Assembly: GCF_014694315.1 (NCBI RefSeq)
Contig: NZ_JAAOXD010000008.1
Coordinates: forward strand, 47,748 to 81,743
Direction: 5' to 3'
From: Arthrobacter ipis
Lineage (GTDB): Bacteria; Actinomycetota; Actinomycetes; Actinomycetales; Micrococcaceae
DNA length: 33,996 nucleotides
Within the stretch, counting starts at the first letter, position 1. Every line of letters begins with the position of its first letter. The translations under genes were made by a program, and so were the position numbers. Below the pieces are notes generated by a model. The model ran no database searches. It was not told where the DNA came from and saw only the letters and a list, made by a program, of their open reading frames with translations. Shown in pieces: positions 1 through 8,012 of the stretch.

Positions 1-204
1 GGCATCCAGGAATACATGCAGCACTCGGCCGCCACGAACGAGGTGTTCGAGCAGTCCATGACCTTCACCGACGGCTACCTGCACCCGGGCGACACGCCGG
101 GCATCGGTGTCGAATTCAACGAGGAAGCCGCAGCCGCCTACCCTTACCAGCAGGCCTACCTGCCCTACAACCGCCTCGTCGACGGAACCGTCCATGACTG
201 GTGA
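1..204 (+). CDS. Mannonate dehydratase-type enolase-superfamily protein, C-terminal end (partial)
   Basis: Only the last 67 codons are in the window; the frame is open from base 1. The tail resembles the C-terminus of ManD/RspA-type enolase-superfamily sugar acid dehydratases: a DGYLHPGDTPGIGVEF segment (lid and barrel end), then AYLPYNRLVDGT and a terminal tryptophan (HDW). Enzymes of this family dehydrate mannonate or related sugar acids to 2-keto-3-deoxy acids in the cytoplasm. The catalytic residues lie upstream of the window, so the substrate cannot be judged. The stop codon overlaps the start of the gluconokinase gene by 11 bases, which implies one sugar-acid operon. Confidence 0.85.
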   Translation, partial: GIQEYMQHSAATNEVFEQSMTFTDGYLHPGDTPGIGVEFNEEAAAAYPYQQAYLPYNRLVDGTVHDW

Positions 205-790
205 TCTCAAGCTGGCTGCTCCCGCCCGCCACCACGTTGTGGTGATGGGCGTGACCAGCTGCGGCAAGAGCACGGTGGGCGCGGGCATAGCCGGACGCAT
301 CGGAGCGGAGTTTGTCGACGGCGATTCGCTGCACCCGCAGTCCAATATCGACAAGATGGCCTCGGGTACTCCTTTGAACGACGGCGACCGGGCACCATGG
401 CTGGCTGAAATCGGCAGGCGGTTCGCGGCGTCGGACGCCGGACTGGTGATCGCGTGCAGCGCGCTCAAGCGCGCCTACCGTGACATCATCCGCAGCGGCG
501 ACCCGTCCGTGGTGTTCGTGCACCTGCACGGCACCCGGGAACTGCTTGCGAGCCGCATGGCCGCGCGGCCGGGTCACTTCATGCCCCTTTCGTTACTGGA
601 CTCACAGCTGGAGACCCTCGAAGAATTGCAGGCCGATGAGGCCGGGGTAGTGGTGGACATCGCCACGCCCGTGGGTCAGATTGTCGATGAAGCGGTTGCT
701 GGTCTTACCGCCGGTGCCGGAGGCAGCGAACCACGCCTGTTCGACGTCGACCTCCAGGCGGCGCCGTTCAACCTCGGGAGCGGGCGCTAG
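194..790 (+). CDS. gntK: Gluconokinase
   Basis: Phosphorylates gluconate to 6-phosphogluconate with ATP, feeding the pentose phosphate or Entner-Doudoroff route. The product has 198 residues. A P-loop GVTSCGKST lies at residues 19-27, followed by the gluconokinase pattern DGDSLHP, NIDKMASGTPLNDGDR.PWL and CSALKRAYRD. The ATG at 194 was chosen because the protein then begins just before the P-loop strand; the frame is open further upstream, but only antisense to nothing and inside the dehydratase gene. The first 11 bases overlap the upstream gene, so translation is probably coupled. The C-terminal tail of about 30 residues is longer than in E. coli GntK and looks poorly conserved. The gene ends convergently with arfB. 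Confidence 0.92.
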   Translation: MTGDLKLAAPARHHVVVMGVTSCGKSTVGAGIAGRIGAEFVDGDSLHPQSNIDKMASGTPLNDGDRAPWLAEIGRRFAASDAGLVIACSALKRAYRDIIRSGDPSVVFVHLHGTRELLASRMAARPGHFMPLSLLDSQLETLEELQADEAGVVVDIATPVGQIVDEAVAGLTAGAGGSEPRLFDVDLQAAPFNLGSGR

Positions 791-802
791 ATGGTGACAG
801 GT

Positions 803-831
803 CGCAAGCTGCACGCCCCCCGCTGCTTGCG
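803..831. terminator. Weak hairpin between convergent gntK and arfB
   Basis: Arms CGCAAGC (803-809) and GCTTGCG (825-831) are perfectly complementary around a 15-nt C-rich loop. It sits between two convergent genes, where a bidirectional terminator would be expected. No T-run follows on either strand, so intrinsic termination is uncertain. Confidence 0.3.
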
Positions 832-856
832 GCCGAAGGGCGACCACACGGTGCTG

Positions 857-1279
857 CTATTCCGCGGATGGCCGTTGCCGTTGCCGTTTCGTGGCCGCCC
901 GTTGTTCCTTTGCGGCAAGGCGCCGACGGTTGGAGCCGCGGGTGGGTTTGGTCGGCCGGCGGGGGGCAGTTTCGGGGGCAAGACCCTCGGCCACGAGGTC
1001 GGCGAGCTTGGCGAGGGCGATCTCGCGATTGCGTAGCTGCGAGCGCCGCTCGGAGGCGGTTACGGTGATCACCCCGGCGGTGATTCGTCGGCTGAGACGC
1101 GTTAGCAGCATCAGCCGTTGGCCCTCGGAGAGGGCCGCTGAGTCGCTGACGTTCCAGGACAGCTCGACCCGGCTGTCCGAGGTGTTGACGTGTTGACCGC
1201 CCGGCCCGGATGAACGCGAGAATCGCCAGCCGAGTTCCGACGTCGAAATCGTGAGCCCGGGCGACACCTCCAGATCCAT
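857..1279 (-). CDS. arfB: Peptidyl-tRNA hydrolase ArfB-like (ribosome rescue)
   Basis: A short class I release-factor-like protein of 140 residues. The catalytic GGQ motif lies at residues 27-29 within RFSRSSGPGGQHVNTSDSR, which is typical of ArfB/YaeJ/ICT1. The C-terminus is a lysine/arginine-rich tail (KEQRAATKRQRQR) of the kind that enters the empty mRNA channel of stalled ribosomes. There is no codon-recognition domain, as expected for this family, which hydrolyses peptidyl-tRNA on non-stop ribosomes. The start at 1279 gives the usual MDLEVSPGLTI beginning; an in-frame ATG at 1321 would add 14 residues. It lies downstream of selB on the same strand, about 175 bp away. Confidence 0.88.
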   Translation of the reverse strand: MDLEVSPGLTISTSELGWRFSRSSGPGGQHVNTSDSRVELSWNVSDSAALSEGQRLMLLTRLSRRITAGVITVTASERRSQLRNREIALAKLADLVAEGLAPETAPRRPTKPTRGSNRRRLAAKEQRAATKRQRQRPSAE

Positions 1280-1371
1280 GCAACCAGCTTTGCACAACGA
1301 AGGCGGGATCAAAGCCTCCATGCCCCGCGCGGCTGCACATCCACTTATGGTCAGTACCGATATGCCCTAGG

Positions 1372-1452
1372 GGGCTGATCAGCGATGCCGAAGCGGAGGC
1401 GTTCATGGAGTTGTTGAATTCCCGGGAATACGCCGACCACTCCGTCGCCCGG
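1372..1452 (+). pseudogene. Possible transposase remnant (about 27 codons)
   Basis: Read in frame 1 this stretch encodes SDAEAEAFMELLNSREYAD followed by HSVARG. It resembles the linker between the DNA-binding and catalytic parts of IS3/IS481-type transposases, where a phrase like ELLNS..YAD.SVAQVWA is common. There is no start codon, no catalytic domain and no visible terminal inverted repeat. The frame runs into the end of selB on the other strand. The assignment comes from memory of the family pattern only and could be chance. Confidence 0.25.
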
Positions 1453-1454
1453 GG

Positions 1455-3272
1455 TCAACGCACTACGGTGCGGTGACCGGCATCCAGTCGCTGGGTCCAG
1501 CCGCGTGAGTCGAGATATTCCAGCAGCGGAACCGCGACTCGTCGTGTTGTGCCGAGCACCTGGCGTGCCTGGCTCGTGGTGAAGGGCTGCTCCAAGCGGG
1601 CCAGCTCGCGCATGGCAAGGGCCGGCGCCGTAGGCAGTAACACCACCCCGTCGCGCAACCGCAGCAAGCGCCCCGCGCGCTCGGCGGCAGCCAGCTCGCG
1701 CACGCCCAAGCCCAGCGCGGCCAACTCATCGGCTTCCGGGGCATGGAACGCGTTTGCGGCAAGCCTGCGCTCCAACTCGGCGACCGCGGACCCGGCGGCG
1801 CCAAGGCTGGCACGGCTGCCGGGCAGCCGGACGTGGCCGCCCTCCTGTTCCAGGCCCGCATCGCGCACGACGGGGGCAAGGAGCCTCTCATCGGGCAGCT
1901 TGAGCAGGTCCCGTGCCGCACCCTGGGAAAGGCCCGGTGCCAAGGGGTCGCGCTCCTGCAGCGCCTCGAGTGCCGTGCGCAGCCGATGCTGCCATGCCTC
2001 GAAGACCGGAGCATGCACCCACCAATCGCCGAAAACCAGGACACCGGAGGGCGCCTCCGCGTCGTGCGCAGACAGCAGCCCGAGCCGACGCAGGTGTTGT
2101 TCCTGCACCGCCCCCCGGCCTGCCACTTCACCGAGTACGTCTCCGGCGGCATCCAGGTCTGCGAGCCGCTCTGCCCAGTGGACGCCGTCTCCGCGCCGCC
2201 GCAAGGCCGGGGGATCGGCATCGAGGATCTGTGCGCCGCCCAGCACCGAGCGGCTCCCGGGGTCCCGCAACACCAGACGGTCCCCGAGGACGAGCGGCAG
2301 GCGCCTGTCGAGGACGAGCCGGGCGTGGTCGGCACCAAAGGGACGCAGCCGGGCTGGCACCGCTGCAGTGCCGGCATGCACCATGATCTGCTCCGGCACA
2401 TCCGTATAGGCCACCCCGGTAACACGCTGGATGCCCAGGACGCCCGTTATGGGCCACGCCTCGGGGGTAAGCAGCGCGTCTCCGCGGCGGATGTCGGCGG
2501 CGGAAACGTCCCGCAGGTTCAGCGCCACCCGGTTGACAGGCCCCACCGAGGTGTATGACGTGTCGCGGCTTTGCAGCCCACGGACTACGACTGGCCGCGA
2601 ACCATCGTGGCCGAGCAGCTGCAGCCGGTCACCTTGAACGAGCGTTCCCGCTGCCAGCGTTCCGGTTACCACCGTTCCGGAACCGGTGATGGTGAATGAG
2701 CGGTCCAGCCACAACCGGAGCCGCCCCGTGGTGGTGGGGGAGGGCACCCGGGCCAGTACGTCGTCGAGCGTGGCACGCAATTCGGCGAGGCCGGTGCCCT
2801 CGGTGGCAGACACAGCAACTGCGGGCGCGTCCTGCAGACCTGTTCCGGCTAGCTCCCTGCGGGTCCGGGCGAGCACGTCCTCAACCCGCCCGGGTGCCCG
2901 GTCCACCCGGCTGAGGACCACGACGCCGTACTCAATTCCCAGCGCAGCGACGGCGTCCCGGTGATCGCTTGACTGCGCCTGCCAGCCCTCATCGGCAGCG
3001 ACGACGAAGCAGACGACGGGCGCCGGCCCGATTCCGGCGAGCATATTGCCGAGGAAGCGTTCGTGGCCCGGTACGTCCACGAAGGCAACATCCCGCCCGG
3101 ACGGCAACGTGGTCCAGGCATAACCCAAATCGATGGTCAGCCCGCGCCGCCGCTCTTCCTCCCAACGGTCCGGCTCCATGCCGGTAAGCGCGCGCACCAG
3201 CGTGCTCTTGCCGCAATCGACATGTCCGGCGGTGGCAACGACATGCACTGGTTCAGCCCGCCCCGCCTGCAT
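1455..3272 (-). CDS. selB: Selenocysteine-specific elongation factor SelB
   Basis: A GTPase that carries Sec-tRNA(Sec) to the ribosome and reads the SECIS hairpin in the mRNA. The product has 605 residues, close to the 614 of E. coli SelB. GTPase motifs: G1 GHVDCGKST (residues 16-24), switch region RRGLTIDLGYAW, G3 DVPGHE (66-71), and a VLSRVD segment at the G4 position. EF-Tu-like barrels follow, and a C-terminal half of winged-helix repeats (SECIS-binding part) ends in RVAVPLLEYLDSRGWTQR. The ATG at 3272 was chosen because it begins just ahead of the GTPase domain. The frame stays open upstream, but there it is only the shadow of selA. It overlaps the 3' end of selA by 20 bases, so the two are translated from one mRNA. 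Confidence 0.95.
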   Translation of the reverse strand: MQAGRAEPVHVVATAGHVDCGKSTLVRALTGMEPDRWEEERRRGLTIDLGYAWTTLPSGRDVAFVDVPGHERFLGNMLAGIGPAPVVCFVVAADEGWQAQSSDHRDAVAALGIEYGVVVLSRVDRAPGRVEDVLARTRRELAGTGLQDAPAVAVSATEGTGLAELRATLDDVLARVPSPTTTGRLRLWLDRSFTITGSGTVVTGTLAAGTLVQGDRLQLLGHDGSRPVVVRGLQSRDTSYTSVGPVNRVALNLRDVSAADIRRGDALLTPEAWPITGVLGIQRVTGVAYTDVPEQIMVHAGTAAVPARLRPFGADHARLVLDRRLPLVLGDRLVLRDPGSRSVLGGAQILDADPPALRRRGDGVHWAERLADLDAAGDVLGEVAGRGAVQEQHLRRLGLLSAHDAEAPSGVLVFGDWWVHAPVFEAWQHRLRTALEALQERDPLAPGLSQGAARDLLKLPDERLLAPVVRDAGLEQEGGHVRLPGSRASLGAAGSAVAELERRLAANAFHAPEADELAALGLGVRELAAAERAGRLLRLRDGVVLLPTAPALAMRELARLEQPFTTSQARQVLGTTRRVAVPLLEYLDSRGWTQRLDAGHRTVVR

Positions 3273-4584
3273 CCGCAGCGTCGAGGGTTGCCAGGGCGTG
3301 GCGTACCGCGTCGAGAATCCGGTCATCGTCCCCTTCGGGCACACAGCGCAGATCAAGCAGGCAGGAGCCGTCGTGGACGCGCGGGAGCACGGCCGGGTCG
3401 CCGGTACGCAAGGGGTCCGCGAGCGCTTCGGGGAGCCGGAGCGCCCACCCCGGCAGGGGAACACCAGGTGCTCCGCCGCCGCCGACCCGGCCATCGTGCG
3501 CGACGACAGGCACCCGGAGGGCCCCGGCGAGCCGGTCAGTACGGCTCCGCAGCTGTCCAAGGTCCGCGTGCAACGCCTGGACAACCGGCGGTGATCCGCC
3601 CGCGAGCGTCGCCTCCAGCGCGGCGAGGGCAAGTTTGTCGGCCCGGACGGCCCGGGCGAGCGGGTGGCGTGCCAAGCGGGTGATCACCTCCGCGCGACCG
3701 AGAAGCAAACCGGCCTGTGGTCCGCCCAGCAGTTTGTCGCCGCTGGCAATGACGACGTCGGCCCCGCTGGTTAGCGCGGTGGCAGCATCCGGTTCTTCGG
3801 GCAGGTGCGGGTCGGGCGCCAGCAGTCCACTGCCCAGGTCGGCCACGAGTGGAACCCCGTGCGCCGCGGTCAGCGAGCGCAGTTCGTCCAGGGCAACGGC
3901 GGAGGTGAAACCATCGACGCGGAAGTTGCTCGGGTGGACCTTGAGGACGCAGCCGGTGGCCGGTCCAAGGGCGCTGGCGTAATCCCGCAGGTGCGTCCGG
4001 TTGGTCGTGCCTACCTCGTGCAGGGTCGCGCCCGTCGATTCGATGAGGTCCGGGAGCCGGAAGCCGGCACCGATCTCGACCAGTTCCCCGCGGCTCACCA
4101 CCACCTCCCGGCCGGCGGCGAGGGCTGTGGTGGCCAGTACCAGCGCGGCAGCCCCATTGTTGACCACCAGCGCGTCCTCGGCAGCGGGACAGGCGGCGAG
4201 CAAGGCAGCCCGGGCACCGGCGCCGCGGCGGGAGCGGCCGCCGGTTGCCAGATCGAGTTCCACGTCCACGTAGCCGCTGGCTGCGACAAGTGCTGCAACC
4301 GCACCCGCGGAAAGCGGGGCGCGGCCAAGGTTGGTATGGACGATGACGCCGGTTGCGTTGAGCACCGGGCGCAGGGTTGTCGCCGTACGCGCAGCGACGG
4401 CGGCCAGCAGGGCCGGTTCCACCTGGCCGGGAGCGAGCTCACCGCGCCGCGCCTGCTCCTGGGTTTGCCGGACGAGTTCGCGGATAACGCGTCCGCTCAG
4501 CCGCTCCCCGGCCTTGCGGACGGCCGGCAGGGCCAGCAGATCATCGGTGCGCGGAATCAGGCGGCGGGGATCGACCTGGTCCAC
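3253..4584 (-). CDS. selA: L-seryl-tRNA(Sec) selenium transferase SelA
   Basis: A PLP enzyme that converts seryl-tRNA(Sec) to selenocysteyl-tRNA(Sec) using selenophosphate from SelD. The product has 443 residues. The family signatures LNATGVIVHTNLGRAPLS, VVNNGAAALVLA and the PLP-lysine segment ASGDKLLGGPQAG (Lys284) are all present. The start is GTG at 4584, preceded by a strong GAGGAGG ribosome site about 7 nt upstream. It lies 36 bp downstream of the tRNA-Sec gene on the same strand and overlaps selB, giving a selC-selA-selB unit. Confidence 0.96.
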   Translation of the reverse strand: MDQVDPRRLIPRTDDLLALPAVRKAGERLSGRVIRELVRQTQEQARRGELAPGQVEPALLAAVAARTATTLRPVLNATGVIVHTNLGRAPLSAGAVAALVAASGYVDVELDLATGGRSRRGAGARAALLAACPAAEDALVVNNGAAALVLATTALAAGREVVVSRGELVEIGAGFRLPDLIESTGATLHEVGTTNRTHLRDYASALGPATGCVLKVHPSNFRVDGFTSAVALDELRSLTAAHGVPLVADLGSGLLAPDPHLPEEPDAATALTSGADVVIASGDKLLGGPQAGLLLGRAEVITRLARHPLARAVRADKLALAALEATLAGGSPPVVQALHADLGQLRSRTDRLAGALRVPVVAHDGRVGGGGAPGVPLPGWALRLPEALADPLRTGDPAVLPRVHDGSCLLDLRCVPEGDDDRILDAVRHALATLDAADAGGAG

Positions 4585-4620
4585 AGTCCCTCCTCGTTCC
4601 GCGGCGTGCCCGCCGGTGGT

Positions 4621-4715
4621 TGGCGGAGGCGGACGGGAATCGAACCCGCCAGGCCGAGATACTCGGCCTCACCGGTTTTGAAGACCGGGGGGCCCACCAG
4701 GACCCGGACGCCACC
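4621..4715 (-). tRNA. selC: tRNA-Sec (anticodon UCA)
   Basis: The folded element is 95 nt including an encoded CCA (4621-4623), with G73 as discriminator. Diagnostic tRNA-Sec traits are visible: a 6-bp D stem GGGTCC/GGGCCC (4700-4705 with 4690-4695) closing a 4-nt TGGT loop, an anticodon loop CTTCAAA with TCA at 4679-4681, a long variable arm GGCCGAG/CTCGGCC, and a T arm GCGGG-TTCGATT-CCCGT. The predicted 8-bp acceptor stem is imperfect: GGTGGCGT faces CCGCCTCC, leaving a T-T and a T-C opposition. selA and selB follow downstream. Confidence 0.93.
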
Positions 4716-4746
4716 GCGTTTCAATTTAGCAGATTGCCCACGGGGG

Positions 4747-4752
4747 TACCCT
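4747..4752 (+). promoter_or_regulatory. Leaderless -10 box of selD
   Basis: TACCCT fits the actinobacterial TANNNT -10 pattern and is followed by exactly 6 nt and then the GTG start at 4759, which would place transcription start at the start codon. The only purine-rich stretch (AGGGGA) abuts the GTG and could not act as a ribosome site. No clear -35 box is seen. The divergent tRNA-Sec gene begins only 43 bp from the selD start. Confidence 0.5.
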
Positions 4753-4758
4753 AGGGGA

Positions 4759-5781
4759 GTGAACGAGACCCAAACGTCTATTCCGCAACCCCACGGCGCG
4801 GTCGGCGCTGTCCGGCTCACCGGCTATGCCCACGGCGGTGGGTGCGCGTGCAAAATTCCGCCGGGCGAACTCGAAGAAGCGGTTCGCGGCCTCACCGGCC
4901 AACCCGGCGCGGACGTGCTGGTCGGTCTCGACAGCGGTGACGACGCAGCGGCCGTCCTGGTGCACGACGACGTGGCGGTACTCTCCACCGCCGACTTCTT
5001 CACCCCCGTCGTCGACGACGCCTTTGACTGGGGTCGGATCGCGGCCGCCAACGCGCTCTCTGACATTTACGCGATGGGCGGCCGCCCGATCATGGCGATC
5101 AACCTCGTAGGCTGGCCCCGTGGCGTGCTGCCACTGGAGTTGATGACTGAAGTCCTTCGCGGCGGTCTTAGCATCGCGTCCGAGGCGGCGTGCCCGGTGA
5201 TCGGCGGGCACTCCATTGATGATCCGGAGCCGAAATACGGCATGGCCGTAACCGGCGTCGTCCATCCCGACCGGTTGCTGCGCAACGACGCCGCCGGGCC
5301 CGGGCTGCCGCTCACGCTGACCAAGCCGATCGGCGTCGGACTGCTCAATAACCGGCACAAACAGACCGGTGAAGTGTTCGCCGAAGCGGTGGCGACAATG
5401 ACGCGCCTCAATCGCGACGCGGCCGCGGATGCGGTGGCGGCCGGTGTGCGTGCGGCCACGGACGTGACGGGCTTCGGCCTGCTTGGACATCTGCACAAGA
5501 TGTGCCGCGCCTCCGGAGTCGGGGCAGTAATCGATCGGAAGGCGGTACCACTGGTCGACGGCGCCTGGCAGGCCCTGCGGGATGGCTTTGTTTCCGGTGG
5601 GACCCGGCGCAATCTTGATTGGGTTCGACCGCACCTAAGGGTCGCTCCCGGGGTCACCGAAGACGACCTGCTCCTTCTTGCCGATGCGCAGACCTCGGGC
5701 GGCCTGCTCGTCGTCGGCGAGTTGCCCGGGCATCCAGTGATCGGGCACACGGTCGCGGGCCAGGGCATCGAGATCCGCTGA
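4759..5781 (+). CDS. selD: Selenide, water dikinase (selenophosphate synthetase) SelD
   Basis: Makes selenophosphate from selenide and ATP, the selenium donor for SelA. The product has 340 residues. The glycine-rich N-terminal motif GGGCACKIPPGEL contains Cys29 and Lys32 at the places of the E. coli catalytic pair Cys17/Lys20. This is therefore a cysteine, not a selenocysteine, form. ATP-grasp-like AIR-synthase features follow: GLDSGDDAAAV, DFFTPVVDDAFDWGRIAAANALSD, and C-terminal TDVTGFGLLGHL and QTSGGLLV. The GTG at 4759 is the first start that does not run through the tRNA gene, and it matches the family length. The gene is divergent from selC and convergent with the formate dehydrogenase operon. 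Confidence 0.95.
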   Translation: MNETQTSIPQPHGAVGAVRLTGYAHGGGCACKIPPGELEEAVRGLTGQPGADVLVGLDSGDDAAAVLVHDDVAVLSTADFFTPVVDDAFDWGRIAAANALSDIYAMGGRPIMAINLVGWPRGVLPLELMTEVLRGGLSIASEAACPVIGGHSIDDPEPKYGMAVTGVVHPDRLLRNDAAGPGLPLTLTKPIGVGLLNNRHKQTGEVFAEAVATMTRLNRDAAADAVAAGVRAATDVTGFGLLGHLHKMCRASGVGAVIDRKAVPLVDGAWQALRDGFVSGGTRRNLDWVRPHLRVAPGVTEDDLLLLADAQTSGGLLVVGELPGHPVIGHTVAGQGIEIR

Positions 5782-5814
5782 ACCCTCTAAACCAGCTAAC
5801 CCGGGGCCGGCCAG

Positions 5815-6903
5815 TCATCTGGCAGTAGTGATCGAATCGCCGGTGATGCCAGCCGCGCGCCGGGCGGCAAGCCGGTTCTTCTGCGGTTCGATGGTGTAGC
5901 GCGGATCCCTGGCTGAGGATTGGCCCGCCTCGAACACGCCGAACCGGGTCAGGGCCGAGGCCGCCAGCAGTGCCAATCCCGAAGCTGCGGCCACCGCCCG
6001 GTTACGTCCGCCGAGCAGTGTCCCCAGACCGCCGGCGGCGGCCAACCGCTCGCTCCATTTGAGCATGGCGCCTGCCTTGCCCTGGTGAAGGGGCTCGGCC
6101 GCCACCGGGTCCATCCGGTGTTCCATCACGCGCATGGCGACCACGTCACCCACCACGCCCAGTATGGCAAGATTTCGGGCGGGCCCTGCCTCGTGCACCG
6201 GAGTTGTGATCATGGCGAGCCCGGCAGAGGCGAGGGCCGCCGAACTCACGAAGACGAAGGGCAATTCCTCGTGCGCGGCGTTCCACGTGGGTGTGGCTGT
6301 GTCGCCGAGCAGGACCGCCGTGTACGCCGCCAGTGGTCCGGCAAAAAAAGCGGCCCCAAAGCCGGCCGGCCCCTCGACCGTTTGCAACACTGTCCGCAAC
6401 GGGCCCAGCGGCAATCGCGCCCCGCTCATCCGATCGATTTCCGCTACGGCCGGGACGGCCGCGCCGACGCTGAACGCGCTCAGAATCCACGAGCCCACAC
6501 TCATCGGCGAGGTCACCTTGATGGTCCGCAGCATATTCAGAAACCGTTCCGGCCTGCCAAGGTCCTTCACCAGCGCAACAGCACCGAGGCTCACCGCTGT
6601 CAGGGCACTCAACCGGGCATTCCGGCGCAGCGTCGGCCGTCGGGTCAGCTGGCCGCCGAGGCCAAGCAGTGCGGAACCCGCTGCGACACCGCCAAGGAAC
6701 AGGTAGGCGGCAACCTCGTCACCCCAGGGCGCCGGCTTGACCACCGGACGGCCGTAGTACGAGGTGAATTCCGGCTCCGGAACCATGGGCATTTCCCGGG
6801 AGCCATCGCCGCTGTCACGGCGGCCGGTGCCGCGCTTGCCGGCAGGCCGACGACGGCGGGTCGGCTCGGGCGGGCGAAAGCTATCAAACTCGGAGTGGGT
6901 CAC
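5815..6903 (-). CDS. nrfD: NrfD/PsrC-family membrane subunit of formate dehydrogenase
   Basis: An integral membrane quinone-interacting subunit of 362 residues. A proline/arginine-rich cytoplasmic N-terminus of about 45 residues leads into TSYYGRPVVKPAPWGDEVAAYLFLGG, the usual NrfD opening. It is followed by about eight hydrophobic segments and the conserved LVKDLGRPERFLNMLR loop. Family members pass electrons from the iron-sulfur subunit to menaquinone without haem. The ATG overlaps the upstream iron-sulfur gene by 4 bases (ATGA), so the two are coupled. It is the last gene of the operon and ends 33 bp from the selD stop. Confidence 0.88.
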   Translation of the reverse strand: MTHSEFDSFRPPEPTRRRRPAGKRGTGRRDSGDGSREMPMVPEPEFTSYYGRPVVKPAPWGDEVAAYLFLGGVAAGSALLGLGGQLTRRPTLRRNARLSALTAVSLGAVALVKDLGRPERFLNMLRTIKVTSPMSVGSWILSAFSVGAAVPAVAEIDRMSGARLPLGPLRTVLQTVEGPAGFGAAFFAGPLAAYTAVLLGDTATPTWNAAHEELPFVFVSSAALASAGLAMITTPVHEAGPARNLAILGVVGDVVAMRVMEHRMDPVAAEPLHQGKAGAMLKWSERLAAAGGLGTLLGGRNRAVAAASGLALLAASALTRFGVFEAGQSSARDPRYTIEPQKNRLAARRAAGITGDSITTAR

Positions 6904-7910
6904 GCGCGTCCTCCCAGGAAAGCCACTGCCGCTGCGGCGACCATGCCCGCTACGGCCATACCGGCCCGCCGGTACATCCGCGGCAGATCGGCGGTGGGCA
7001 CCCTCGGGTCCGGCGGGAGTCCGTACACCTCCGGTTCGTCGAGCAGGAGGAAGACCGATCCGGTTCCGCCGACGCCGTCGAGCTCGTTTGCACCATAGAG
7101 CCGCGCTTCGGTGAGTCCTTGCGCGTGCAGGCCGGCGACCCGTTCCCGGGCCGTTTCAACCATGTCGTCGTGGTTGCCGAACTTGATAGACGTCGTCGGG
7201 CAGGCCTTAGCGCAGGCGGGCGTCTCGTCGGCCACCAAGCGGTCGTAGCACAGCGTGCACTTCTGGGCGACGCCGGCGTTGGGGACGGCGGCATGTTCGG
7301 CGTGCTGCTCCTCCCGCTGGGCGGCCACCGCCACCATGCCGTCGCTGCGTCGCTCAATCACACCGAACGGACACCCCGCCACGCAGGTTCCGCAGCCGTT
7401 GCATACGTCGTCCTGCACCACCACCGTGCCGAACTCGGTGCGGAAAAGCGCTCCGGTCGGGCAGACATCCAGGCACCCGGCATGGGTGCAGTGCTTGCAG
7501 ACATCGGAGGACATCAGCCAACGGAAGTCTGCCGTGTCCGGCGGTGTCGTATCCACCTGCGCCAGGTCCGGCCCAGCGGTCGCTGCCGCCCCGGGAGGGC
7601 CGATGCGGGGCATGCCCAGGTTGACGAGGGCGCGCCCGGACTCCCGTGCCTCAGTGATGCGGTCCTGGCCCTGTTCGATGAAGGCGACATGCCGCCAGGT
7701 GCTGGCGCCGAGTGATCCGGTGTTGTCGTAGGAGGATCCGAGCAGCTCCAGGTTTCCGTCACGGGGGTTGTGGTTCCACTCCTTGCAGGCCACTTCACAG
7801 GCCTTGCAGCCGATGCAGACGGACGTGTCTGTGAAGAACCCCTTGCGCGGCTGCTGGTGCTCCCAGTGGGCATCCGCGGTGGGGTCCGTCGGTCCGGACA
7901 GCTGGCCCAT
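6900..7910 (-). CDS. fdnH: Formate dehydrogenase iron-sulfur subunit (four [4Fe-4S] ferredoxin)
   Basis: An electron-transfer subunit between the molybdopterin subunit and the NrfD protein; 336 residues. Sixteen cysteines form four [4Fe-4S] sets: C32-C35-C38-C42 (CIGCKACEVAC), C138-C141-C146-C150 (CKHCTHAGCLDVC), C170-C173-C176-C180 (CNGCGTCVAGC) and C218-C221-C233-C237. A single hydrophobic helix near residues 314-333 would anchor the subunit in the membrane. A good ribosome site GGAGGA lies 5 nt before the ATG. The start codon immediately follows the stop of a small ORF (TAG-ATG). The symbol is by analogy with E. coli fdnH. Confidence 0.92.
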   Translation of the reverse strand: MGQLSGPTDPTADAHWEHQQPRKGFFTDTSVCIGCKACEVACKEWNHNPRDGNLELLGSSYDNTGSLGASTWRHVAFIEQGQDRITEARESGRALVNLGMPRIGPPGAAATAGPDLAQVDTTPPDTADFRWLMSSDVCKHCTHAGCLDVCPTGALFRTEFGTVVVQDDVCNGCGTCVAGCPFGVIERRSDGMVAVAAQREEQHAEHAAVPNAGVAQKCTLCYDRLVADETPACAKACPTTSIKFGNHDDMVETARERVAGLHAQGLTEARLYGANELDGVGGTGSVFLLLDEPEVYGLPPDPRVPTADLPRMYRRAGMAVAGMVAAAAVAFLGGRA

Positions 7911-8012
7911 CTAGTCCTCCAACTTTGAGTCGGTACCCGGAACGCTACCAGCGCGGCTCGGCGGCGGGCCATGGTGTGGTCCGGTGGGACCGGCAACGAA
8001 GTAGTTCATCAT
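7911..8012 (-). CDS. Possible small ORF (33 aa) between fdnG and the iron-sulfur gene
   Basis: The 98-bp gap between fdnG and the iron-sulfur gene holds an ORF that fills it exactly. It starts with two tandem ATGs, the first overlapping the fdnG stop (ATGATGA), and its TAG stop directly touches the ATG of the next gene. The peptide starts MMNYFVAGPTGPHHG and is rich in proline and glycine, with an acidic end (KLED). No homology is recognised. The gap-filling arrangement favours translational coupling, but an ORF this short can arise by chance, and it overlaps the ribosome site of the next gene. Confidence 0.4.
   Translation of the reverse strand: MMNYFVAGPTGPHHGPPPSRAGSVPGTDSKLED

Noticed and set aside
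3805..4758. Long N-terminal extension of the selD frame
   Set aside because: It would run antisense through selA and across the tRNA-Sec gene and has no family resemblance. The GTG at 4759 restores the normal SelD length.
4726..5634. 302-codon open frame antisense to selD
   Set aside because: Shadow of selD's third-position GC bias; no domain pattern.
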